A stretch of 59,001 nucleotides of DNA from Pseudomonadota bacterium (GTDB lineage: Bacteria > Pseudomonadota > Alphaproteobacteria > Caulobacterales > Caulobacteraceae): NCBI GenBank assembly GCA_019348195.1, contig JAHWJX010000006.1, positions 1 through 59,001 of the forward strand, read 5' to 3'. Shown piece by piece: positions 34,963-42,458 of the stretch (its first letter is position 1; each line of letters begins with the position of its first letter). Both the position numbers and the translations under genes were made by a program. The notes beneath the pieces were generated by a model. The model searched no databases and was not told the DNA's origin. It saw only the letters and a list, made by a program, of their open reading frames with translations.

Positions 34963-36687
34963 TCAGAGGCCGCCCTGGGTGACGGTGGCGACGTTGCCCG
35001 TGCCGTCCTGGGTGATGGAGGAGATGTTGCCGGCCGCCGACTGGGTGACGGTGGCGACGTTGTTGTCTCCACCCAGCTGGCTGATGGTCGACAGGTTGTC
35101 CTCGCTCGACTGAGTGACGCTGGCCAGGTTGAAGGCCCCCGTCGCCTCTTGCGTCACGCTGGAGGCGTTGCGGTCGCCGCTTTGGGCCACGGTGACCCCG
35201 CCGTTCGCCCCATCTTGAACGATGGTGGAGCTGGCCAGGGTGCTGCCCATAGCTTGGCTCACGCTCGCCGTGTTCGCGGCCCCACCCTGGTTGACGCTGG
35301 ACATGCCGGTATCGCCCAGTTGAGCGATGGTGATCGAAGACCCGGCCGAGTCCGCACCCTGGATCGCGCTGGAGCTGTTGCCTTCGCCGATCTGGTCGAT
35401 GGCGACCGAGGAGGCGGAGGCTTGATCCACGAACGAGAACTGGTCCCCGCCCGACTGAGCCACGTCGGCGGTGGCGGCCGCCGACTGAATGATCTCCGAT
35501 TCGCTGTAGCCGCCGCCGTCCGCGGCCATGGTCTGGGCGACAAGGGCGGTAGCCCCGGCCGCGGTCTGCGTCACGTAAGAGTCGCTGCCCACCGCGCCGT
35601 TACCGCCATCTTGGGTCACGGTGGCGGTGCTGTCGCCGGACTGGTTCACCTCCGAATACTGATAGCCGCTGCCCGATTGGGTGACGGCGGCCAGGGCGCC
35701 GGCCGCACTTTGCGTGATCAACGAGTCGCTGCCGGCGCCGTCGCCGCTCTGGGTCACCACTGCGTCAGCGTCGGCGGATTGCACGATGTCCGAGTAGTGG
35801 TAGCTCGCCGCGCCCGATTGGTTGACGGTCGAAACCGCGCCGGCCCCGGACTGATTGATGTAGGACTCGTGGTCGCCCGCACCCGCTTGGTTGACGGTGG
35901 CGTCGGCGTCGGCGCTCTGAGCGATGTCCGAGATCTTGTAATAGTCGGACTGGTTGACGCTGGCCACCGCCCCGTCGGCAGCCGCGTCCTGGACGATGTA
36001 GGACTCGTGCCATTCACCGGACTGGACGACCGTGGCGGCCGCATTGCCGGCGGCTTGAGTCACATAGGACTCGTTCAGCCGCAAGCCGTCGGCGTTCGTC
36101 TGGGTGACGTTGGCCGTCGCATTCGCGCCGCTTTGAGCGACCTCCGACAGGTTCTCGTCGCCGGTCTGGGTGACCATCGCCGAGGCGCCGTCGCCGGACT
36201 GGTTGATGGCGGAGCTGCTCGCGCCGCTCTGCAGCACGGAAGCGGTGGCGGCGGCCGTCTGAGTGACGCTGGAGCTCGCGCCGCCGGCCTGGTCCACGGA
36301 CGCTTCAGGCAGATCGCCGCCCAGCGCCGTTTGGGTGACGCTCGAGTCGTTGTCGTCGCCGCTCTGGTCGACGTTGGCGACGGCGCCGTCACCGTCCTGG
36401 GTGATGGACGAGAGCGAGTTTCCGTCCTGGGTGCTGTTGGCGAGGTTGCCGAGGCCGTCCTGGTCGATCCTGGAGTCGGCGCCCGTTCCGGTCTGCAGGA
36501 TTCCGGCGTTATTGCCCGATCCCGCTTGGCCCAGCAGCACATTGGCTCCGGAAGCCGCCGTCTGGTCGACCGCGGCGATTTGTTTCTCGCCGCTCTGGCT
36601 GACGGTGGCGACGTTGGTCTGGGCGAAAGCCATGGTGGCGGCGAGCAAGGCCGCGCTCGACACGCCCGTGAAGATGGTCTTTTTCAT
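34963..36687 (-). CDS. Large curlin-repeat amyloid protein, 574 aa
   Basis: The ATG at 36687 gives a signal peptide (MKKTIFTGVSSAALLAATMAFA) and then about 48 Gln-terminated strand segments by my count. Examples are VATVSQSGEKQIAAVDQ, SSITQDGDGAVANVDQSG and, at the end, NVATVTQSAAGNISSITQ. As in the 480-aa neighbour, the central part alternates short arcs with longer His/aromatic arcs: GEWHESYIVQ, DYYKISDIAQ, GDHESYINQ, SYHYSDIVQ, GYQYSEVNQ, GGGYSESEIIQ. The segment SGSGYQYS is shared exactly with the neighbour, so the two are paralogues. It is almost free of Cys and Pro and very rich in Ser, Ala, Gln, Asp and Gly. Export through CsgG/CsgF is expected. Confidence 0.85.
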   Translation of the reverse strand: MKKTIFTGVSSAALLAATMAFAQTNVATVSQSGEKQIAAVDQTAASGANVLLGQAGSGNNAGILQTGTGADSRIDQDGLGNLANSTQDGNSLSSITQDGDGAVANVDQSGDDNDSSVTQTALGGDLPEASVDQAGGASSSVTQTAAATASVLQSGASSSAINQSGDGASAMVTQTGDENLSEVAQSGANATANVTQTNADGLRLNESYVTQAAGNAAATVVQSGEWHESYIVQDAAADGAVASVNQSDYYKISDIAQSADADATVNQAGAGDHESYINQSGAGAVSTVNQSGAASYHYSDIVQSADADAVVTQSGDGAGSDSLITQSAAGALAAVTQSGSGYQYSEVNQSGDSTATVTQDGGNGAVGSDSYVTQTAAGATALVAQTMAADGGGYSESEIIQSAAATADVAQSGGDQFSFVDQASASSVAIDQIGEGNSSSAIQGADSAGSSITIAQLGDTGMSSVNQGGAANTASVSQAMGSTLASSTIVQDGANGGVTVAQSGDRNASSVTQEATGAFNLASVTQSSEDNLSTISQLGGDNNVATVTQSAAGNISSITQDGTGNVATVTQGGL

Positions 36688-36990
36688 AGCAGGTCTCGTC
36701 TCTCGATGATGCGCCGCGGCGCTGGTTGAAGATTTCGGCAAACCTCTCCCGTCTGCGGACGAAGCAACTTCGTTCGCAGTCGGCGGAGCTCCGCCGCAAG
36801 CTGATCAAGTGGACTCTTTCCGCCGGACGCCCCGTCCGGCGGTTACTTTCCGGCCGAAGCCGGCACATCCGCCCTCCCCTCAGGCGAGGACGAAACCGTT
36901 AAGGCGGACCTGGTCGCAGCCCTACGCCCTGCCGCCCTGAAACTTCGAGGGTTCAGGCCCTGAAGCCCGAAACCTGTAGACTCCTCCGGG
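36688..36990. repeat. Cluster of four hairpins between curlin genes
   Basis: This 303-bp gap contains, in order: arms 36754-36764 and 36768-36778 (11 bp with one wobble, 3-base loop); CGGCGGAGCTCCGCCG, a perfect 16-nt palindrome at 36781-36796; CCGCCGGACG/CGTCCGGCGG with a 3-base loop at 36820-36842; and CCGGC/GCCGG with a 4-base loop from about 36850 to 36863. No gene is visible. The cluster could terminate or stabilise the mRNA of the upstream 317-aa curlin gene or act as a leader for the 574-aa gene. Confidence 0.65.
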
Positions 36991-37944
36991 TCAGAGCCCC
37001 CCGCCCTGGTTCACGACCGCGGAATGGTTCGCCCCGTCTTGCGTGACCGTCGCACTGTTGTTGCCCGAACCCTGCGTAACCCTGGCGGTATTGCTCATCC
37101 CAAGCTGGGAAACGATCGTCTCATTGCCAAGTCCAGCCATCTGGCTCACATTCGAAGTGTTCGAGCTTCCTTCCTGGCTGACTTCTACCCGACCAACCGA
37201 GCTGCTCTGCAGTATCTCAGAAATGTTTTCCTCACCCGACTGGGTTAGCTCAGTTCCACTCTCACCGCCTGTTTGGATGCTTCTTGCGATGTTCGCATCA
37301 CCAATTTGGGCGATAAAAATGCTCGAAGCAAAAGAATCTTGTGCTTGCTCGCTTGTGGCGCGGTTGCCGAACCCGACTTGCTCGACTTCCACGACGGATT
37401 CCGACATCTGAGTCGTAGATACGACGTTGCCTGAGCCCTGCTGAGAGACGAGCGCGGAACTCGTCGCCTGATCCTGAAGCACAGAGGCCTGGTTCTCGTC
37501 CCCCTCTTGGATGACGGCCGCCTCGGCGCCATCGGCCCTTTGAACAAGAGTGGCCAGATTGGCGTCCCCGAGTTGGGAGAGGGTGGACAGCACGCCCCTG
37601 AGGCGATCCAGATGTTCCAACACCGCCCCGTTCCCGGCGCCTTCCTGCACGATGAGGGCGGCTGCACCGGACGCGGACGGTTCGCCGCCCTGGATCACGC
37701 TCGCGGCGTTGGCCTGCCCCGTCTGCAGCACGACGCTCGTCTGCAGGGTTCCCGTCTGGGCGACGCTTGCATTGTTTTCACCACCGCTCTGGACGACGAT
37801 GCTGACCCCGTCGGCGGTGGCGGGCCCGATCAGGGCGTAGCCGAGCTCGCTGCGCCGCACGGCGGATCCTTCGGTCTGCGCGTAGGCCGCTCCCGCGCTG
37901 AGGAGCGCCAGGGACGACACGGCGGACAGTAGAAGACGCTTCAT
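36991..37944 (-). CDS. Curlin-repeat amyloid protein, 317 aa
   Basis: The ATG at 37944 gives MKRLLLSAVSSLALLSAGAAYAQ as signal peptide. Repeats begin near residue 45 (VVQSGGENNASVAQTGTLQ) and run to the end (SGNNSATVTQDGANHSAVVN), about two dozen Gln-ending strands. Unlike the next two genes it lacks the His/aromatic long arcs and has more Glu and Val, with one non-repeat insertion around VLEHLDRLRGVLSTLSQLGD. It is the first subunit gene after csgG (164-bp gap), so it may be a minor subunit or nucleator. Base composition is slightly more AT-rich in its 3' half than in its neighbours. Confidence 0.83.
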   Translation of the reverse strand: MKRLLLSAVSSLALLSAGAAYAQTEGSAVRRSELGYALIGPATADGVSIVVQSGGENNASVAQTGTLQTSVVLQTGQANAASVIQGGEPSASGAAALIVQEGAGNGAVLEHLDRLRGVLSTLSQLGDANLATLVQRADGAEAAVIQEGDENQASVLQDQATSSALVSQQGSGNVVSTTQMSESVVEVEQVGFGNRATSEQAQDSFASSIFIAQIGDANIARSIQTGGESGTELTQSGEENISEILQSSSVGRVEVSQEGSSNTSNVSQMAGLGNETIVSQLGMSNTARVTQGSGNNSATVTQDGANHSAVVNQGGGL

Positions 37945-38108
37945 CGTTCCACACCCTGTCTGGGCCGGCGCTTCCGGGCGCCGGATGGCGGGCAAACGTT
38001 GGGCGGACGCGGACGAAGCTGTCGTCGTTCGCGCTGGCCGACGCTACCGCCGGTTGCTGGTCACGCTATTCTCGGGCCGCCGAGCGTCGGCCCCCGCAGG
38101 GGTTCAGG

Positions 38109-39110
38109 TCATGCCGGGCCCCTCGCCCGTTTCGAAGAAGACTCGGTTTCGGCCCGCGGGGTCGCCGCGGGCGGGCTCGCCTGGCTTCGTGACGGATCGC
38201 GCTCGCGAACGGCCCTCACACGCTGTCTACGATCATGGTTGGTCAGCGCTTCAGCCTGTTTGGCGCTGAGCACGCCATCCCGCTCCTGAGTATAGCGCCA
38301 CAGATGCGGCCAGCCGGCGACCCGGTCGGCGAAGTTCCAGATCTTGAGCTCGACGCCTTCCATGACTAGGGCGTAGACGGCTTTCTCTATCGCCTGCTGC
38401 AACGCCAGTTGGTCGGGCTCATTGGTGGTGAAACCAGCCTCGGCCTCCAGTATCTCTTTGAAGGAGACATAACGGAAGGCGTTGGCGCCAACCGCGATGG
38501 ATACGATGCTCTTGGAGGTCTGAACCGAAGTCAGCACCTCGCCCGTCCGAACAGAGACGGCGCGAAGATAGACCGTGACGGTATCCTGACGATATTCGGT
38601 GCTGGCTCCGACACCCAGGAAGCGCGCGCCCATCCCGCCGGTCACGGTGTTGGTGTCATAGCCCACGATGCCGCCTTCCAGCAGCACGCCGGCGAACAGG
38701 AGCGCCGGCAAGGCCTCGGCATTGACTTCTCGTTCTCCAAGATAGCGCTCACGCATCTCCCGGATGATCTGGCGTTCCTGCAGCAGGTTCTTCAGCTGCT
38801 CTCGCTCGACGATGGTGAACCAGCGGCGCTGGCCCGCGTCCGATAGCGACTTGACCAGCATGGAGGCGGCCCCCTGGGTCACGGCGCGCGACAGCGTCTG
38901 GCCCGATTCCGTGGGTTTGAACTGCCCGGTCTGATCGGTGAAGCCGTAGACCGCGATAGCGACGGGCCGCGGCGGCGGCGGGAGCTCCTGGAGCGTCCGC
39001 CCCGCGGCGGTCTTCTCGGGGATCACCGGCAGCGTCTTGCGTTCGACCGGTGCGTGCCCGCACGCCGTGGTCATTAGGAGGCAGGCCAGAAGGGCGTAAC
39101 GAACAGCCAT
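38109..39110 (-). CDS. csgG: Curli secretion channel lipoprotein CsgG
   Basis: CsgG forms the nonameric outer-membrane pore that exports curlin subunits. The 333-aa protein has a lipoprotein signal with lipobox LMTTAC (Cys17). It then follows the family closely: VAIAVYGFTDQTGQFKPTES, VTQGAASMLVKSLSDAGQRR, WFTIVEREQLKNLLQERQII, LLFAGVLLEGGIVGYDTNTV, GGMGARFLGVGASTEYRQDT, VTVYLRAVSVRTGEVLTSVQ and VSFKEILEAEAGFTTNEPDQ. A basic, Pro/Ser-rich C-terminal extension (about 285-333) is longer than in E. coli. Its ATG overlaps the csgF stop by one base. Confidence 0.95.
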   Translation of the reverse strand: MAVRYALLACLLMTTACGHAPVERKTLPVIPEKTAAGRTLQELPPPPRPVAIAVYGFTDQTGQFKPTESGQTLSRAVTQGAASMLVKSLSDAGQRRWFTIVEREQLKNLLQERQIIREMRERYLGEREVNAEALPALLFAGVLLEGGIVGYDTNTVTGGMGARFLGVGASTEYRQDTVTVYLRAVSVRTGEVLTSVQTSKSIVSIAVGANAFRYVSFKEILEAEAGFTTNEPDQLALQQAIEKAVYALVMEGVELKIWNFADRVAGWPHLWRYTQERDGVLSAKQAEALTNHDRRQRVRAVRERDPSRSQASPPAATPRAETESSSKRARGPA

Positions 39111-39610
39111 CAGCCGATGTCCACGAAGGTGGGGATTTCGATCACGGTGACCGTGCCGTCCGGGTCGGTGATGGTCAGGACGACGCTGTCCAGTCCGCGG
39201 ACGAACTCGACGATCTGACCGCCGAAAACGAAACGCCCGCGCTCCTGCGGATTCTCACCGAAGATCGCGTCCGTCACCTGGGAAGCCAGGGCTGAGAGCA
39301 GCCGGGACTGCAGTTGGCGCGAGAATTGGTTGGCTTGGGACTGAGTATTGACCCGCTTAGGATCCTCATAGGTGTTCTGCGCGTTCGCCAGCCCGAGCAG
39401 ATGGGCGGAATTGAACGGATTGCCCCCGAAGCTCGGGTTGATTGGAGTGTGCACAAGGTCCTGTGCGGCAGCTCCAGGGGCTCCAGCGAGTAGTCCCCCC
39501 CCACCCATGGCTAGGATGAGGGCGGACCATCCGGCTATTCTCTTGGCCGGCTCGCTTCGCGCAGGTTTTCTCTTACGCGCATACCGCGCGTCTTCGTATC
39601 TTGACCGCAT
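39110..39610 (-). CDS. csgF: Curli assembly factor CsgF
   Basis: CsgF caps the CsgG pore and couples export to nucleation. The 166-aa product shows the mature N-terminus QDLVHTPINPSFGGNPFNSA, which in the family inserts into CsgG (TPxNPxFGG motif), then LLGLANAQNTYEDPK and a beta-rich C-terminal half (GRFVFGGQIVEFVRGLD). The signal region is unusually long: about 27 basic residues precede the hydrophobic segment WSALILAMGGGGLLAGAP, so a downstream start is possible. It is the first gene of the minus-strand curli operon. Confidence 0.92.
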   Translation of the reverse strand: MRSRYEDARYARKRKPARSEPAKRIAGWSALILAMGGGGLLAGAPGAAAQDLVHTPINPSFGGNPFNSAHLLGLANAQNTYEDPKRVNTQSQANQFSRQLQSRLLSALASQVTDAIFGENPQERGRFVFGGQIVEFVRGLDSVVLTITDPDGTVTVIEIPTFVDIG

Positions 39611-39988
39611 GATCTACGCCCCATCTCCGACCGGCGCTGTTTTTTTTGCGCTCACTCGGACCCGTTGACGTTCTGTTAAGGCTGAGCTCCCGCAGAAGCA
39701 TCCCCAATCTTGGTGATCAGGAAAAAATTTCCTTCGCCTTCAGTTCGAGCACGCGACGACAGTCCATCACCAAGGCGCCGCGTTCGGGGCTGTCACTCCG
39801 CACAATCCATTATTCGCGCCCAAGTTGCGCAACGTCGGGACGCAGTCGCACGTCGCCCTCTGATCTTCCCACCCTCTTCAGAAGACCCAACTATGCTGGC
39901 GAAGGCTCCGCTCTGCGTTGGGGGCCATCGTAGTCAATTTTGGGGATGCGACCTGCGCGGAGCCGTTCATAGTGTTCGCGAGGGACAC
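39611..39988. promoter_or_regulatory. Divergent promoter region of the curli operon and its upstream regulator
   Basis: This 378-bp gap separates csgF (minus) from the LuxR-like gene (plus) and is the most AT-rich intergenic sequence of the window. It has an 8-T run at about 39641-39648 and AGGAAAAAATTTCCT at 39719-39733, whose 6-bp arms AGGAAA/TTTCCT flank three A residues, a plausible operator. No gene is evident. Confidence 0.6.
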
Positions 39989-40594
39989 ATGCTGTTAGCT
40001 GCGGACAGCCTTCCAAAGGGGCCCGTGCCGGACGTCGAGGTTTTCCAGGATTGGCTGGAGACGGAGGGCGGCGCTCGGTTGGTCGTTGAGCGCTCCGGAC
40101 GCATCATCTGGAGCAACGCCCGCGCTCGCCGGTTGCTGAGCGAGGGGTCGTGCCTGACCATGACCGCGGGGCAGCTCGCCGCCCCCCACCGGGCGAGACA
40201 TGCGGAGCTCCGGACTTTCCTGGACAATCTCAACGGCGGGCCCGAGGTCGCGGTCCTGACCAGCGGCGAGGAGACCAAGCCGCCGGTCGTGATCATCGGC
40301 TGCGCCCTACGGGTCGACTCCGGTGACTATCTCGGGTTGCGGATCCGGCAGGTTTCGGACGCGCCGCGGCTGCTGGTGGCCGACCTCACACCCGCTTACC
40401 GGCTGACAGGCTCAGAACGGCAGGTCGTGCGGTGGCTGGTCGAAGGTGAGACCGCCGAGGCGATCAGCAAGGCCAACGGGTAGTCGATCGACACCGTGCG
40501 AACGCACATCCGGAACATATACAACAAGATCGGGGTGTCCTCGCGCGAGGCCCTATTCGCACGGGTCTTCCAATATCTGTTCTGGCTGGACTGA
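39989..40594 (+). pseudogene. PAS-like/LuxR regulator interrupted by an in-frame amber codon
   Basis: From the ATG at 39989 the protein has a PAS-like region (RLVVERSGRIIWSNARARRL then LSEGSCLTMTAGQLAA) and a LuxR HTH that begins YRLTGSERQVVRWLVEGETAEAISKANG. A TAG follows at 40481-40483. The same frame then continues with a perfect HTH second half, SIDTVRTHIRNIYNKIGVSS and REALFARVFQYLFWLD, ending at TGA 40592-40594. A single C-to-T change (CAG to TAG) would explain it. Without read-through the 164-aa product lacks the recognition helix. It is divergent from csgF and so is the prime candidate regulator of the curli operon. Confidence 0.8.
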
Positions 40595-40791
40595 GCCGCA
40601 CCGCTCCTCCTCGAGAACGCCCGACATGCCGCTCGGTTGATCCCGCGTTCGGAAGGAGCCTCCCCCCTTCATCGGCCATGCTCAGCCCATTGCCTCCCCG
40701 GAACGGCCGGGGTCGAGGCGAAACTTCGCAACGGCTTGCATCACTTGCACGCCCGAACGACCTTGAAGCCGCCCAGGGTGGGAGAATCCAA

Positions 40792-40977
40792 ATGATGACA
40801 AAGCGGGGCTGGTCTCCAGACGATGGGGAGAACAAGGCGCGGGACGCGCGGGAAGCCGAAACGGATCGTCTGAACGCGACAAGCAATGCGCAGCAACAGC
40901 GGTCGTCGAACGCGCCCCAGGCCCCCCCGGCCGGTGAGGCGCCTGCGCCAGGCTCGGAAGCGCCGACGAAGCCATGA
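40792..40977 (+). CDS. Small hypothetical protein coupled to the FAD oxidase gene
   Basis: This predicted 61-aa hydrophilic protein (MMTKRGWSPDDGENKARDAR start, Pro/Ala-rich end) is preceded by GGGAG and overlaps the next ATG through ATGA, which argues for real translation and coupling. I recognise no family. The ATG at 40795 is an equally good start. Confidence 0.5.
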   Translation: MMTKRGWSPDDGENKARDAREAETDRLNATSNAQQQRSSNAPQAPPAGEAPAPGSEAPTKP

Positions 40978-42407
40978 CCACGCGAGCCACGAGGTCCGGC
41001 GTCCTCGCGGAGGACGAGGGGCGGGCGGCGGCGGTGGCCGCGGTGCTTGCGCCCGTGCTCGGCGAGCGACTGACGGACAACGCCAGCGTCCGGTTCGCAC
41101 ACGGGCGGGGCGAGGGCTTCCATGCGCCGATGCCCCCCGATCTTGTCGCCTTTCCGCAGTCCACCGTCGAGGTTTCGGCGGTGGTCGCGGCCTGTGCACA
41201 GCATAAACTGCCGATCATCGCCTGGGGCGCCGGCACCTCGCTGGAAGGCGGCGTGACGGCGCCCCGGGGCGGTCTGTGCCTCGACCTTTCGAACATGAAC
41301 CGCATTGTGGCGGTGAACCCGGAGGACCTGGACTGCACGGTGGAAGCGGGCGTCACGCGCGAGGATCTCAACACGCACCTGCGTGACACGGGGCTGTTCT
41401 TCCCGATCGACCCCGGCGCGAACGCCACCCTGGGCGGCATGGCCGCCACACGGGCCTCGGGCACCACGGCGGTGCGCTATGGCACGATGCGCGACAATGT
41501 GCTGTCGCTCCGGGTGGTCCTGGCGGACGGGCGCGTGGTGCGAACCACCGGCCGCGCCCGGAAGTCGTCCGCCGGCTACGACCTGACCCGCCTCTTCGTG
41601 GGCTCGGAAGGCACGCTGGGCGTCATCACCGAAGTGACGCTGCGCCTGAGCGGCCTGCCGGAAACCGTGGTGGCCGCCGTTTGCCCCTTTGACGACCTGG
41701 CCGGAGCGGTCGGCTGCGTCATCGAGACCATGCAGACGGGCGTGCCGCTGGCGCGCATCGAACTGCTCGACGCCGTGCAGATCGGCGCGTGCAACGCCTA
41801 CAGCCGCACCGAACTGCCGGAGACGCCGACGCTGTTCCTGGAGTTCCACGGCGCCCCGCGCGCGGTCGAGGAGCAGGTCGGGACTTTCGCGGAGATCGCC
41901 GCCCGTCACGGCGCCGGCGCCGTGTCCCGGGCCACCCGTCCCGAGGATCGCTCCAGGCTTTGGCGCGCGCGCCACAACGCCTACCATGCGGCGCAGGCGC
42001 TCCGGCCAGGGACCTCGCTGGTGGTGAGCGATGTGTGTGTCCCGATCTCCCGGCTGGCCGATTGCGTGCTGGCCACGCACGCGGACATCGCCGAGGCCGG
42101 CATGGTGGCCCCGATCGTGGGCCATGTGGGCGACGGCAACTTCCACGTGATGTTCACGGTGGACGGAAGCGATCCCGTGGAGGTGTCGCGCGTCCGGCTT
42201 CTGAACGATCGCCTGGTGGATCGCGCGCTCGCCATGGACGGCACCTGCACGGGCGAACATGGGATAGGCGCGGGCAAGCGCGAAAAGCTGATCGCCGAAC
42301 TCGGCGGCGAGGCCGTCGGCCTGATGCTGGCCGTCAAGCGGGCTTTCGATCCACAGGGCCTGCTCAACCCGGACAAGATCTTTCTACCGTCCGAGGACCC
42401 GCTCTGA
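40974..42407 (+). CDS. FAD-linked oxidase, D-lactate dehydrogenase/glycolate oxidase GlcD-like
   Basis: The 477-aa protein belongs to the vanillyl-alcohol oxidase fold family. The FAD/PCMH domain shows PIIAWGAGTSLEGGVTAPRG, FPIDPGANATLGGMAATRAS and LFVGSEGTLGVITEVTLRL. The cap and C-terminal part have VGHVGDGNFHVMF with the metal-binding His residues, TGEHGIGAGKREKL, and the closing FDPQGLLNPDKIF. It would oxidise D-lactate or a related 2-hydroxyacid to the keto acid, passing electrons to cytochrome c or quinone. D-lactate is also released from MurNAc-6-P by MurQ, encoded downstream, which makes D-lactate an attractive substrate (inference). Confidence 0.92.
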   Translation: MTTRATRSGVLAEDEGRAAAVAAVLAPVLGERLTDNASVRFAHGRGEGFHAPMPPDLVAFPQSTVEVSAVVAACAQHKLPIIAWGAGTSLEGGVTAPRGGLCLDLSNMNRIVAVNPEDLDCTVEAGVTREDLNTHLRDTGLFFPIDPGANATLGGMAATRASGTTAVRYGTMRDNVLSLRVVLADGRVVRTTGRARKSSAGYDLTRLFVGSEGTLGVITEVTLRLSGLPETVVAAVCPFDDLAGAVGCVIETMQTGVPLARIELLDAVQIGACNAYSRTELPETPTLFLEFHGAPRAVEEQVGTFAEIAARHGAGAVSRATRPEDRSRLWRARHNAYHAAQALRPGTSLVVSDVCVPISRLADCVLATHADIAEAGMVAPIVGHVGDGNFHVMFTVDGSDPVEVSRVRLLNDRLVDRALAMDGTCTGEHGIGAGKREKLIAELGGEAVGLMLAVKRAFDPQGLLNPDKIFLPSEDPL

Positions 42408-42442
42408 CGCTCGCGGGGCGCCGTTGAGGCCGGCCCAGGCGA

Positions 42443-42458
42443 CTGGTATCAAGGTGGC
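42443..42458 (+). promoter_or_regulatory. Candidate half-operator overlapping the deaminase ribosome-binding site
   Basis: CTGGTATCAAGGTGG just before the ATG at 42459 matches the left half and core of the palindrome at 45662-45677, but the right half is degenerate. A repressor bound here would block translation initiation or transcription of the amino-sugar genes. Evidence is a single partial match. Confidence 0.35.

Noticed and set aside
33432-36687. Repeated DNA that could be taken for a CRISPR array
   Set aside because: The periodicity comes from coding repeats with variable spacing and divergent codons; there are no identical 25-40 bp repeats with unique spacers and no cas genes.
35149-36729. 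A 526-codon plus-strand open frame across the 574-aa curlin gene
   Set aside because: It mirrors the repeats of the amyloid gene on the other strand, which has a signal peptide and proper repeat grammar; the plus frame has neither.
39641-39648. Run of eight T as a rho-independent terminator
   Set aside because: No GC-rich stem of useful length precedes it on the plus strand, and it lies in a divergent promoter region where no transcript should end.
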